Assembly (NCBI GenBank): GCA_945861435.1
Contig: CAMAUX010000024.1
Coordinates: 16,628 to 80,627, forward strand
Reading direction: 5' to 3'
Length of the DNA: 64,000 bases
DNA from: Chthoniobacter flavus
GTDB taxonomy: Bacteria > Verrucomicrobiota > Verrucomicrobiia > Chthoniobacterales > Chthoniobacteraceae
The translations under genes were made by a program, and so were the position numbers. This document shows positions 17,986 through 27,290 of the stretch, in pieces. Position 1 is the first letter of the stretch. Each line of letters starts with the position of its first letter. The notes beneath the pieces are model-generated. The model was given only the letters and a program-made list of their open reading frames with translations. It was not told the DNA's origin and did not search any database.

Positions 17986-19496
17986 GCGCGGAGTTCGATG
18001 CGGACGCTCTGCGCGTGAAGTTTGCGGCGTTGCTTGATGGGAGGCTCTCTGAAGCGGAACAGGCCGAATTGGATCGGCTGCTTGCAGGCAGCGCAGAAGC
18101 CCGGCGGCTCTGGTATCTGCACTGCGATATGGATGTTGCGCTCGCGGATTGGTCGGCGGCGCGTCGTGCCTCACCGGACGCAATGCAAACTCCTCCGCGG
18201 CGTCCGCGCTGGCTCCGGCTCGCGGCAGCGGCGGCGGTGGTGGTGACTGGGTTCGTCTTGTGGCTTTTGCTCCCGTCGCGCGAGAAAACAGGAAACGGCG
18301 TTGCGCTGCTCTCGCAGTCCACGGATGCGGAGTGGTTGCAGTCGTCGGCCGCGATGGTGGATGGCGCAGTGCTCCCACCTGGCGATCTTTCGCTGAAGTC
18401 CGGCGCGGCTCTGATTGCGTTCTACAACGGGGCGCGCGTCGTGCTGGAGGGGCCGTGCGAGTTCAAACTGGTGTCTGCGGGAGAGGCTTGGCTCGGCAGT
18501 GGGCGGCTCACGGCGCACGTGCCACCGCAGGCGAGGGGCTTTTCAGTGCGCACGCCGACGATGCGTGTGGTTGATCACGGTACCGACTTCGCGCTCGCGA
18601 TGAACCGCGACACCACGGGCGAGGTGCATGTTTTCGGAGGGAAGGTCGAGGTGGCGTTGCCTGGCGGGACGAGCACGCTCATCACTGGAGAGGCCGTGCG
18701 CGTAGCGAAGACGGTCACTCCCACGTCTGCACGGCCCTCGGACTTCCTCGATGAGAAAAAGTTTGTGCAGCGCGCCGCCGAGCAGTCGGGCAGGCGCATG
18801 AGCGAATGGCGCGTTGCGAGCGATGCATTGAGTAGTGATGCGGCGGTACGCGTGCATTTTGTCTTCGAGCCGACGCAGGGGACGCGTCAGGTCACGAATC
18901 GCGCCACCTACGCCGCGCCGGAAAGCCACGGGAGCATCGTCGGTGCGGAGTGGTCCGCAGGGCGCTGGCAGGCGAAGCGCGGGCTCGTCTTCCATGGCGA
19001 GGCCGACCGTGTGCGCTTCACCGTGGCGCAGTCGATGCATGCGCTGACGCTGCTCGCATGGGTGCGCATCAGCGGGCTGCCGCATCACGATAACTCGCTG
19101 CTCTACTCCGATGAGGCGACGGCAGGCTCACTGCGCTGGCAAATCACGAAGCGGGGTGAACTGCGTCTGGAAATCGCACGTGACCTCGGCCGCAACTATG
19201 CTGACTGGGAGGCGGTGAACAGTCGCGCAGCAATCACGCCTGAGCGTCTCGACCAGTGGCTGCTGCTGGCAACCACGTTCGATGGCCGCACGGTGCGGCA
19301 CTATCTCAACGGTGAACTCATCTCCTCCGGTGCATCCTTCACGCCGCCCGCGCTCAACCTCGGCACCGCCGAACTGAGCAACGCGCGCGATCCCGTGAAG
19401 CACCACCTGCCCTCGACGATGGATGAGTTTGCCGTGCTCGACCGCGCGATGAGCGACACGGAAATTGCGCGACTGTTCTCCGCAGGCAGGCCCTGA
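17982..19496 (+). CDS. FecR-domain / LamG-domain membrane protein (putative anti-sigma partner)
   Basis: About 504 residues. The cytoplasmic N-terminus (LLDGRLSEAEQAELDRLLAGS) looks like an anti-sigma zinc-free helical domain. One transmembrane helix follows (AAAAAVVVTGFVLWLLL, about residues 84-100). The FecR-type beta domain includes FYNGARVVLEGPCEFKLVS, RGFSVRTPTMRVVDHGTDFAL and GEVHVFGGKVEVA. The C-terminal 200 residues are a LamG/concanavalin-like domain (HALTLLAWVRISG, LLATTFDGRTVRHYLNGELI, LDRAMSDTEIARLF), which could bind a glycan. Such proteins probably couple an extracytoplasmic polysaccharide signal to the sigma factor upstream, with which this gene overlaps by 4 bases. Confidence 0.85.
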   Translation: MSAEFDADALRVKFAALLDGRLSEAEQAELDRLLAGSAEARRLWYLHCDMDVALADWSAARRASPDAMQTPPRRPRWLRLAAAAAVVVTGFVLWLLLPSREKTGNGVALLSQSTDAEWLQSSAAMVDGAVLPPGDLSLKSGAALIAFYNGARVVLEGPCEFKLVSAGEAWLGSGRLTAHVPPQARGFSVRTPTMRVVDHGTDFALAMNRDTTGEVHVFGGKVEVALPGGTSTLITGEAVRVAKTVTPTSARPSDFLDEKKFVQRAAEQSGRRMSEWRVASDALSSDAAVRVHFVFEPTQGTRQVTNRATYAAPESHGSIVGAEWSAGRWQAKRGLVFHGEADRVRFTVAQSMHALTLLAWVRISGLPHHDNSLLYSDEATAGSLRWQITKRGELRLEIARDLGRNYADWEAVNSRAAITPERLDQWLLLATTFDGRTVRHYLNGELISSGASFTPPALNLGTAELSNARDPVKHHLPSTMDEFAVLDRAMSDTEIARLFSAGRP

Positions 19497-19561
19497 GGCA
19501 AAGGCCGGTTTCAAAATATCTGCCCGGTAACTTCACCGTGCCCCACACATTTCCCGGTGAC

Positions 19562-22500
19562 ATGAAACGCGTGATTCTATCCATCGCAGCACTTCTGGTC
19601 TTTGCTCGTTGGCCGTTGCACACGCAATCGGGAAGAACCTCCTCGCTTGCCGATGCGGGCGAAGGCGTCAGCGCGCCGCCAGACTTCAAAGTTTCACTCA
19701 TCGCCTCGGAGCCGATGATAGCGAATCCGGCAGCCATGACTGTGGCGCCGGATGGGCGCATCTTTGTTGCGGAGGACTATGTGCATGCGGAAATCAAAGG
19801 CATCACACGCGATGTGGTGAAGGTCCTTATCGGTGCGGAGAAGGGGGGCGCTGCGACGAGCGCTGTGACCATCGCGGAGGACCTCGACAGCGTGCAGGGA
19901 CTCGCTTTTCACGACGGCAAACTCTACATCGCGAACTCGCCCTACATTGATGTGCTGCCCATTTCCGCCGACAACAGGGCGGGGGAGAAAACGCATCTCA
20001 TCACCGGCATTGGCGCCGGGAAGAAAGGCTTCAGCCCGACGCATCAGGCGAGCGGTCTGCTCGTGCGGGATGGCTGGCTTTACATGTGCCACGGCGACCA
20101 AGGATGCAAGGTGGCGACGAGGGAAGGGGAGGTCATTGAACTCGACCACGGCGCGATTTTGCGCTGCCGGCTCGACGGCTCGGAACTGCACATCTATGCA
20201 CACGGCTTCCGCAACATTTACGGCATCGGCATGGACCGTCTCGGCAACGCATTCACGCGTGAGAACGACAACGACGGTCGCGGCTACAACTGCCGGAGTT
20301 ATCACCTGTTCAAGGGCGCGTATTTCGGCTGGCCTTTCCGCTGGCGCGAAGCGGATTCGCAGACGCCACCGCCGGACGTGCTGTCGTTCTCGCGGGATCA
20401 GGGGCACGGATCCTCGACGATGCTGTTGTGGGCCGATGCGCCCGCGTGGCCGGAACCGTTCCGCAACGTCCTGCTCTGCGGCGATTGGACGATGGCGAAG
20501 GTGATGCTCGCGCGACCGGAGAAAAGGGGCGCGACCTTTGACCTGCCCGAGACGCCGTTCATCGCCGACATGCATACGCAGGGTGCACGCTACTCGTTCC
20601 GTCCGACCGCGCTCGCCTTCGCGCCGGACGAAAGTCTCATCATCGCCGACATGGGGACGGTATGGCTGCACTCGCGCGAACGGATCGGCCGCATCCTGCG
20701 CGTAAAGTACACCGGCCCCACTCCACCACCGCTTGGGCCGCTCGCGGGTGCTGCGCTCACACCGAGAACGCCCACTGCAGAGTTGGTGAAGAAGCTCGGG
20801 TCGAACGATGGGGACGAGCGGGGGCGGGCTGCGCTGTTTCTGGGTGAAGCGAAGAACGCCGGGGGTGCCCCTGCTTTGCTGAAGTTGCTTGGTGATGCCG
20901 ATGCGCATGTGCGATTGCGTGCTGCGGGTGCTTTGAGCGAGTTGAAGAATCCCGCAAACACCGCGGTGCTCGCGGCTGCATTTGAAAAGGAAACGGACCG
21001 CCACGTGCGGCACGCCCTCGTGATGGGCTTGCGTGCGAGCCGCGATGCCGAGGGTATCCGCGAAGCCATCCTCGCTGCGAACCCCGCGTCGCGAGAATCG
21101 CTGCTCTACGCGCTGCGCGATTTGTATGATGAGAAGGCCGTCACGGTGCTCACCGACTTCACTGCATCGAGGTATTCGCCGGACTTGCGCGCGCGGGCAG
21201 GTGAGTTCCTCGGCGTCATCGCGAAGAAGGGTCGGCAGTACATTCGCGGTGGCAATCCCGCCCCGGAGGAATCCATCCTCACCGAGTCATGGTTCGCGAC
21301 GCCGCGGGTGCTCGCACGACTCTACGAACTCATCCGCGATCCCGACAGAACCGTGCAGGCCTCCGCGCTCGGGGCCTTGCAGCGGCTCGGCGACGGGAAG
21401 GTCGTCGAGGTCGTGCTTGCTGATCTCAAAGCAGGCAAGTTGAAGCTCAACGACTCCACGGCGCTCATTCTCCTGCGCTCTGCTGGCAATGAGCGCGCCG
21501 AGTCCGTTCTCACGGAATACCTAGTGGCGCCAGGCAGCGCCGAAGCCGTGCGCTTTGAGACCGCGCGCTATCTCATGCTGGGCAGAGAGCCCGCATCCCT
21601 CGAAGCCCTGCGCGCCATCGTGAGCGACAAGGCGAGCAGCCCCGCGCTCGTGTTGGCCGCGATGGACGGACTGGCGCGCCGCAAGGACACGGCCGGGACG
21701 AACGCGCTCATCATGCACTTGAAAGACGGGGCGCCTGAGACCGCACCCGCCGCCGCGCGTGCACTTGGCGTGATCCATTTCGCAGGCAGCGAAGCGGTCG
21801 TCACCGCCGCACTCGCCGAGGCCGCGGGCAAGGGTGACCGTGCATTGCAGACGCAGGTGCTCATCGCACTATGGCGCATTGGTGACAGCGCCGCCGTGAA
21901 CGCATGCGCGCCGTTGTTGCTCGCGATCCCTCCCACTGATGAGGCGATGCAGATCGAGATCGTCGAAGCCTGCGCAACCTGCCTCGTTGAACGCCGCGAC
22001 CCGATGCTCGTCCACTGGCTTGCAAACGGCCGCCTCTCGCGCGATGCCGGACGCACCATCGTGGATTTGCTGCGCAACACCGCAAAGGGCGAGTTCGGCT
22101 ACTTCGGCCCGCCCGCATCGCACGCCGCAGCCGTGAAGAAATTCGTCGAGTATGCGGCGCAGAAGTTTCCGCAGTGGAAAGCACCCGCAGCGACACCACA
22201 GAGCGGCGGCGACGACATCGAGGCCACCATTTCAAAGCTCATGGCCACGGCCATCGCAGGCAACGGCGACCCGAAGAGTGGTGCCGCCGTGTTCATGAAA
22301 TCCGCCTGTGTCGCCTGCCACAAAGTAAAAGGCATCGGCGGTATCCTCGGCCCCGACCTCAGCGAGATCGGCTCGCAATACGGTCGCGATATTCTTGCTG
22401 ACGCAGTCCTCTACCCATCGAGTCGGATCCTCGATGGCTACCAGCAGACGATCTTCCAACTCAAGGACGGCGAAGTCATCGGCGGCTCCGTGCAAAGCGA

Positions 22501-22678
22501 AAGCCGCACGCTGGTAACGGTCACCCGCGCTGATGGCACAGTCGTGCTCGTTCCGACCAGAGACATCAGCCGCCGCACCAGCGCGCGCCTTTCGCCCATG
22601 CCCGCCGGTTTGCAAAATATGATGACCGAGCAGGAATTCGTGGATCTTGTGGTCTATCTGGACTCGCTGAAGAAATAG
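19562..22678 (+). CDS. PVC-type membrane-bound dehydrogenase with HEAT repeats and c-type heme domain
   Basis: About 1038 residues exported by a signal peptide (MKRVILSIAALLVFARW). The first about 370 residues form a beta-propeller of the PVC 'membrane-bound dehydrogenase' family, with motifs such as PPDFKVSLIASEP, PDGRIFVAEDY and YNCRSYHLFKGAYFGWPFRW. The middle about 500 residues are HEAT-type helical repeats. The C-terminal 130 residues are a cytochrome c domain with CVACHK and GPDLSEIGSQYGRDILADAVLYPS. It probably oxidises a sugar or related compound in the periplasm and passes electrons to c-type carriers. The ATG at 19562 was chosen for the signal peptide; an upstream ATG at 19538 adds 8 residues. 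It is followed after 17 bases by a di-heme oxidoreductase gene. Confidence 0.88.
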   Translation: MKRVILSIAALLVFARWPLHTQSGRTSSLADAGEGVSAPPDFKVSLIASEPMIANPAAMTVAPDGRIFVAEDYVHAEIKGITRDVVKVLIGAEKGGAATSAVTIAEDLDSVQGLAFHDGKLYIANSPYIDVLPISADNRAGEKTHLITGIGAGKKGFSPTHQASGLLVRDGWLYMCHGDQGCKVATREGEVIELDHGAILRCRLDGSELHIYAHGFRNIYGIGMDRLGNAFTRENDNDGRGYNCRSYHLFKGAYFGWPFRWREADSQTPPPDVLSFSRDQGHGSSTMLLWADAPAWPEPFRNVLLCGDWTMAKVMLARPEKRGATFDLPETPFIADMHTQGARYSFRPTALAFAPDESLIIADMGTVWLHSRERIGRILRVKYTGPTPPPLGPLAGAALTPRTPTAELVKKLGSNDGDERGRAALFLGEAKNAGGAPALLKLLGDADAHVRLRAAGALSELKNPANTAVLAAAFEKETDRHVRHALVMGLRASRDAEGIREAILAANPASRESLLYALRDLYDEKAVTVLTDFTASRYSPDLRARAGEFLGVIAKKGRQYIRGGNPAPEESILTESWFATPRVLARLYELIRDPDRTVQASALGALQRLGDGKVVEVVLADLKAGKLKLNDSTALILLRSAGNERAESVLTEYLVAPGSAEAVRFETARYLMLGREPASLEALRAIVSDKASSPALVLAAMDGLARRKDTAGTNALIMHLKDGAPETAPAAARALGVIHFAGSEAVVTAALAEAAGKGDRALQTQVLIALWRIGDSAAVNACAPLLLAIPPTDEAMQIEIVEACATCLVERRDPMLVHWLANGRLSRDAGRTIVDLLRNTAKGEFGYFGPPASHAAAVKKFVEYAAQKFPQWKAPAATPQSGGDDIEATISKLMATAIAGNGDPKSGAAVFMKSACVACHKVKGIGGILGPDLSEIGSQYGRDILADAVLYPSSRILDGYQQTIFQLKDGEVIGGSVQSESRTLVTVTRADGTVVLVPTRDISRRTSARLSPMPAGLQNMMTEQEFVDLVVYLDSLKK

Positions 22679-22695
22679 CCCAGTCCATTTACCTA

Positions 22696-24573
22696 ATGAA
22701 GCACCGTCAGACCATGGCACTCGTCCTCGCGACCGCCGCCACACTGAACGCCGCGCCGCAGATCGTTCCGCTCTTTGACGCGACGACGAAACTGGAGCCA
22801 GCCGTGCAGGAGGAACGGACCGACGCGTTGATTACACGGCTCGCAGACCGCGCACGCAGCCGACACGCGCGTGAAGGGCGGTTTCATTCGTATGACCTCT
22901 ACGCGACCTTTTACTGGGAGGAGCGCACCATTGGTATCGAGATTGTTGACCACGTCGCGAAGGGCGGGAAGGACGTGGTGTTCAGCTACGACACGCTCGC
23001 CGAACTGAGCGCGCCGGAGTTTCGCTGCTTCTTCCGCGGTATCAACACCGAGGCTGAGTATCATTTCAACACGCTGGCGCCGCTCGTCGCGCCGAACCGG
23101 CATAGCGTGAAGGTGACGCACAACGTGATGGAGAAGCGCCCGTTGCAAATGGGCGACCGCATCGAGGTGGAAATCAGCCAGTTCATGAAAGCGCCGCAGC
23201 ACGGCCAGAAGAACTACTACGGCACCACATTCCTGTACGTCGTGGGGCGCGGTGTCGTGCCGTGGGAGGGCAAAGGCGACAAGCTCGACTCGTTCCCGCT
23301 ACCGGAGAAGGCATGGCTGGGCGGGCTGACGACGCTGCCGTATCCGTATTCCGACGAGCCAGCGCACCGGTTCAAGCAGATGGCTGGCAACATTGCGCCG
23401 CTCAGTGCGCAGCCCTTCATGCTTGGGCGTCGGCTGCATCACACCAACTTCGGGGACGGCTCGCACTCCGAGAAAGGCAACCCGGTTTTCGAAGGGCAGC
23501 AAGGGAAGCTCGGGCCTCAGTTCGTCGCGCACAGTTGCATCGCGTGCCACGTGAACAACGGCCGAGCGCTGCCGCCGGAGATTGGCAAGCCGATGTATCA
23601 AACGGTCATGAAACTGGGCGCGGACGAGAAAGGCGGGCCGCATCCGAAACTGGGTAGCGCGTTGCTGCCGCACTCCATCAATGGCAAACCGGAAGCCGTC
23701 GCGAGTATCGCGAGATGGCAGAGCGTCGAGGGCAACTACGCCGACGGCACGCCATTCGCGCTGCGCAGGCCGGTGTATGCTTTCACGGGCGAGACCCCCT
23801 CGCATTTCTCGGTGCGACTGACGCCGCAACTCGTGGGCCTTGGATTACTGGAGGCGATTGATGAGGCCGATGTGCTTGCGGTCGCCGAGGCGAACGGTAA
23901 ACGAGACGACGGCATCCGTGGACGCGCGCAAATCGTGTTGGACGAGAACGGCCAGCCGCGTCTCGGGCGGTTCGGCTACAAAGCCGGCCAGCCGAGTGTG
24001 CGGCACCAAATCGCCAGCGCATTCAACAGCGACATGAGCGTGACGACTTCGCTCTTTTCGAAACCCGACGTCGGGACGGGCGGCAAACCCGAACTCTCTG
24101 ATGCGGACCTAGCCAACATCACGCGCTACATCAGCACGCTCGGTGTGAGCGCGCGTCGCGATCTCGAGGACCCAGAGGCGCAGCGTGGCGAGCAGCTCTT
24201 TGCGGAAGCCAGCTGCACAGCATGCCACACAGCGAATTTCACCACGAGCAAGCATCATCCGTTCGCCGAGTTGCGCGCGCAAAAGATCCATCCGTTCACC
24301 GACCTGCTGCTGCACGACATGGGTGCAGGCCTTGCCGACAATCTTGGCGAGCACGAGGCCGCCGGAGCGGATTGGCGGACGCCCCCCCTGTGGAGCATCG
24401 GTCTCACCGAAGGCGTGAGTGGGGGCGGCGGCTATCTGCACGATGGTCGCGCTCGCACCCTTGAAGAAGCCATCCTCTGGCACGACGGCGAAGGCGGGAA
24501 ATCGAAGGAGTTCTTCCGCACGATGTCGGTCGTAGATCGCGCGGCACTGGTGCGGTTTCTGAAGTCGCTGTGA
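22696..24573 (+). CDS. Di-heme oxidoreductase-like protein (DUF1111 type)
   Basis: The 625-residue protein starts with a short signal peptide (MALVLATAATLNA). Two CxxCH heme c sites are visible: CIACH, followed by VNNGRALPP, in the middle and CTACH near the C-terminus. The C-terminal part (FTDLLLHDMGAGLAD, WRTPPLWSIGL, YLHDGRARTLEEAI) is the signature of the DUF1111 'thiol oxidoreductase' family related to di-heme peroxidases. The N-terminal 200 residues are a separate beta-rich region. A periplasmic electron-transfer role with the preceding dehydrogenase is likely from adjacency (17-base gap). The physiological substrate is unknown. It closes the compositionally distinct block begun by the sigma gene. 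Confidence 0.88.
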   Translation: MKHRQTMALVLATAATLNAAPQIVPLFDATTKLEPAVQEERTDALITRLADRARSRHAREGRFHSYDLYATFYWEERTIGIEIVDHVAKGGKDVVFSYDTLAELSAPEFRCFFRGINTEAEYHFNTLAPLVAPNRHSVKVTHNVMEKRPLQMGDRIEVEISQFMKAPQHGQKNYYGTTFLYVVGRGVVPWEGKGDKLDSFPLPEKAWLGGLTTLPYPYSDEPAHRFKQMAGNIAPLSAQPFMLGRRLHHTNFGDGSHSEKGNPVFEGQQGKLGPQFVAHSCIACHVNNGRALPPEIGKPMYQTVMKLGADEKGGPHPKLGSALLPHSINGKPEAVASIARWQSVEGNYADGTPFALRRPVYAFTGETPSHFSVRLTPQLVGLGLLEAIDEADVLAVAEANGKRDDGIRGRAQIVLDENGQPRLGRFGYKAGQPSVRHQIASAFNSDMSVTTSLFSKPDVGTGGKPELSDADLANITRYISTLGVSARRDLEDPEAQRGEQLFAEASCTACHTANFTTSKHHPFAELRAQKIHPFTDLLLHDMGAGLADNLGEHEAAGADWRTPPLWSIGLTEGVSGGGGYLHDGRARTLEEAILWHDGEGGKSKEFFRTMSVVDRAALVRFLKSL

Positions 24574-24772
24574 GGTGAGGGTGCCCAGTGGTGGGAAAGA
24601 CATTCGGAAAGCTCAGTCGCCCCACCCACGCTTCCCTCGAGTCCAGCCAGAAACAACCTCAACAACTCAAACCCGCGGACGACTGCACCCGCGAGGTGGA
24701 CCAACCTCATGGCAGGTTTGTTCTTTCCCATGGGGAGCCGATGGTGTCAGAAAGGCGGTCTCACACACCCCT

Positions 24773-25582
24773 ATGAAGACCCCCGCAATTGCCATTTTGG
24801 CCACCGTGATTTCAGCGACTCTCCCCCTTGGTGCGCAGGAGAAGAAGCCGCTGGGTTATCAAGACACACCGCTGATTCCCGGAACCAACTGGCATGTGCA
24901 CGATGGCCTCCGCCCACAGCCCAAGGTGGTGACCCCGGGCGAGTTTGGCACCCAGGAGAAGGCTTCCACGGTGCCCAGCGATGCTGTGGTGCTTTTTGAC
25001 GGAAAGGATTTCTCCAAGTGGCGCGGCAAGGACGGCGACGCAAAGTGGAAGGTGGAAGGTGGTGTGGTGGAGATCAATAAGACCGGCGATGTTTTTACCA
25101 AGGACGAGTTCGGGCCGGACATCCAGTTGCACATCGAGTGGTCGGCTCCGGTGCCTCCGAGTGGCACGGGACAGGGGCGCGGGAACAGCGGTCTCTTCTT
25201 CCACGGCAAGTACGAGGTGCAGATTCTGGACTGCTTCGAGAACCAGACTTATCCCGACGGTCAGGCGACCGCGATTTACGGGCAGACGCCGCCGCTGGTG
25301 AATGCCTCACGCGCTCCGGGTCAGTGGCAGACGTACGATGTGGTCTTCAACGGGCCCCGGTTCAAGGATGGGCAGTTGGTGAAGCCGGCGTTCATCACCA
25401 TTTTCCACAATGGTGTGCTGGTGCAGAACCACACGGAATTGCTGGGAGACACGCCGCACAAGCAGGTGGGGCGTTATGTGCCGCATCCTGAGAAGGGGGC
25501 GATCAAGATGCAGGATCACGGGAACCCGGTGCGTTTTCGCAGTATCTGGCTGCGCGAACTCAAGCCGGTGGACAGCCAGTAG
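24773..25582 (+). CDS. DUF1080 (3-keto-disaccharide hydrolase-type) secreted protein
   Basis: The 269-residue protein carries a signal peptide (MKTPAIAILATVISATLPLGAQ). The rest is a concanavalin-like beta-sandwich of the DUF1080 family, with VVLFDGKDFSKWRG, KWKVEGGVVEI, DIQLHIEWSAP, GNSGLFFHGKYEVQILD and FRSIWLRELKP. Family members include 3-keto-beta-glucopyranoside hydrolases and many PVC proteins of unknown substrate. The start at 24773 was chosen because it creates the signal peptide; the frame is open upstream. It converges on the MFS transporter gene, which may bring in the product of extracellular sugar breakdown. Confidence 0.9.
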   Translation: MKTPAIAILATVISATLPLGAQEKKPLGYQDTPLIPGTNWHVHDGLRPQPKVVTPGEFGTQEKASTVPSDAVVLFDGKDFSKWRGKDGDAKWKVEGGVVEINKTGDVFTKDEFGPDIQLHIEWSAPVPPSGTGQGRGNSGLFFHGKYEVQILDCFENQTYPDGQATAIYGQTPPLVNASRAPGQWQTYDVVFNGPRFKDGQLVKPAFITIFHNGVLVQNHTELLGDTPHKQVGRYVPHPEKGAIKMQDHGNPVRFRSIWLRELKPVDSQ

Positions 25583-25644
25583 GCGGCGCTTCGCAGAGCG
25601 GTTTGGGTTGTCGCGGCGCGAGGGCGCTGGGCTCCCGCCTGCGT

Positions 25645-25667
25645 CTGCCGATCATTCCGATCGGCGG
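25645..25667. terminator. Hairpin between convergent genes (possible bidirectional terminator)
   Basis: CTGCCGATC (25645-25653) pairs with GATCGGCGG (25659-25667) around a 5-base loop, with one G-T pair. It lies in the 282-base gap between the DUF1080 and MFS genes, which converge. No strong T-run follows on either strand, so termination is inferred from position and stem only. The rest of the gap shows nothing I can name. Confidence 0.35.
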
Positions 25668-25864
25668 ATGGCTTTGTTCTGCAGCGTGTGGTCCATGACG
25701 GTTCCCGAAGGAGACATGGTGGCTCTGGCTTTGGATCTGGGGACCAAGGGTTCGTCCAAGAGCGTCTCGGACAAGGCCCAGGCTTTGCAGGATTTGGGCT
25801 GCAGCTTGCGGTCAGAGGCGATGGGCTTACCCCGTCTCGCGGTGTTGCCGCGCTGGTTCCCTTG

Positions 25865-27154
25865 TTATTCCGGGAGCGGTTTGCCGCGTGTTTCCGGAGC
25901 CAGCCAGACGCAGGCCATGCCGACAAGGTAAACGGTGCAGACGGTCATGCCGGCTTTTGGGTAGCTGCCTCCGAAGAGACTCAGGAGGGCTCCCATCTGC
26001 CATGCGCCGGTGGCGGCGAACACGCGGCCGAAGTTGAATGCGAGCCCTTGACCTGTGGCGCGGACTCGGGTGGGGAAGAGTTCCGGCAGATATTGAGGAA
26101 GCCATCCGTAGAACGAGGAGGTGCACGCGCCGACGAGCAGGACTACTGCGAAGAAGCCGGGGGATACGGCGCTAAAAGTTTGGAAGAGAAGTGTGCACGC
26201 GAGGAGGGAGCTGAAGCAGAGGACGAAGTAAATGGGACGGCGTCCGAAGTAGATTCCGAGCAGAGGGGCGGAGAGGCTGCCTATGACGGCACCCATGCTT
26301 TGGAAAAGTTGAGCATAGGCCTTGGCGGTGTCTTTGAGCGGGTGGTTGGCCTTCTTGGCCATTTCGTCGGCCCAGAGTGGGATCCATTGCACGATGCCCC
26401 ATGTCACGATGAGGGCGACACTGGCGAAGACGATTGCCAGTGTGGTATTGCGCAGCAGGGCGGGCGCAAAGATCTCGCGGACAGGGTTGGTGGCGGGCTT
26501 GCTCTGAGCTTCCTTCCAGAGCTCGGACTCGGGAACGAAGAGTCGGATAAGAAAGGTGAGGATGGCAGGTGTTGCGCCCACGAGCATGACCCAACGCCAG
26601 GAGTCCTGTGTGATGGGGAAGAGGATGCCGATGCCAGCGATCAGGCAGTAGCCGAGATTGGCGGCGGCTCCGATGGAGGCGGCCATCCACGGGCGTTTGT
26701 CAGCTGGCCAGGATTCCATGACCAGCGCGACGCCGAGGGACCATTCGCCGCCCATGCCGAGAGCGCCGAGGGCACGCAGTGCGCCGAGTTGCCATGGTTG
26801 CTGAGCGAAGTAGGCGAGGCCTGCGAAGAGGGAGTAGGTGAGGATGCTGTAGGTCATCGCCTTGACCCGTCCGATCCGGTCGCCGAGCCAGCCGAAGACG
26901 AGGCCTCCGGCCGCGGCGCCGAGGAGGAAGAGGGCGGTGATGCGGCCCATCCATAATTTGACGAACCAGTCGCCCTCGATGCCTTGTGCGAGTTGCATGG
27001 CTTTGAGGGCCGGACTGGCGACGAGGGGGAAGATGCCCATCTCCATGCCATCGAACATCCAGCCCAAGAATGCGGCGAAGAGCGTGAGCCAGAGTTTTTT
27101 GCCGTGCGGACTGGCGGCGGAGGGCGTTGCGGGAGTAAGGACAGGGGAATTCAC
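25865..27154 (-). CDS. Major facilitator superfamily transporter
   Basis: The 429-residue protein has 12 predicted transmembrane helices. The loop 2-3 signature GWLGDRIGRVKAM matches the MFS motif GxxxDRxGR, and a second copy in the C-terminal half reads GIYFGRRPIYF. ALGMGGEWSLGVALVMESW is typical of the sugar-acid/aromatic-acid:H+ symporter branch (NanT/AAHS-like). Substrate cannot be fixed; with the adjacent DUF1080 gene a sugar or sugar acid is plausible. Next upstream (in the minus direction) is a DegP-like gene, separated by a strong hairpin, so it is probably transcribed independently. Confidence 0.88.
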   Translation of the reverse strand: MNSPVLTPATPSAASPHGKKLWLTLFAAFLGWMFDGMEMGIFPLVASPALKAMQLAQGIEGDWFVKLWMGRITALFLLGAAAGGLVFGWLGDRIGRVKAMTYSILTYSLFAGLAYFAQQPWQLGALRALGALGMGGEWSLGVALVMESWPADKRPWMAASIGAAANLGYCLIAGIGILFPITQDSWRWVMLVGATPAILTFLIRLFVPESELWKEAQSKPATNPVREIFAPALLRNTTLAIVFASVALIVTWGIVQWIPLWADEMAKKANHPLKDTAKAYAQLFQSMGAVIGSLSAPLLGIYFGRRPIYFVLCFSSLLACTLLFQTFSAVSPGFFAVVLLVGACTSSFYGWLPQYLPELFPTRVRATGQGLAFNFGRVFAATGAWQMGALLSLFGGSYPKAGMTVCTVYLVGMACVWLAPETRGKPLPE

Positions 27155-27225
27155 GGGTGCGAGCGTGATGCGTTAAAACGAGTGGCTCAACCTTCAAATG
27201 AAGGTGGGAGGGGGGCAAAAGCGAA

Positions 27226-27255
27226 GGGCGGCGCCCCGGTGAGGAGGCGCCGCCC
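27226..27255 (-). terminator. Rho-independent-type terminator after the DegP-like gene
   Basis: A perfect 10-base inverted repeat, GGGCGGCGCC (27226-27235) and GGCGCCGCCC (27246-27255), with a 10-base loop. Read on the minus strand it is followed by the T-rich TTCGCTTTTG. It lies 36 bases past the stop of the protease gene and before the MFS start, so it probably ends protease transcription. Confidence 0.7.
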
Positions 27256-27290
27256 GTGATGTCGGATCGGGTTCGGTGGAAGGGGGGGGA

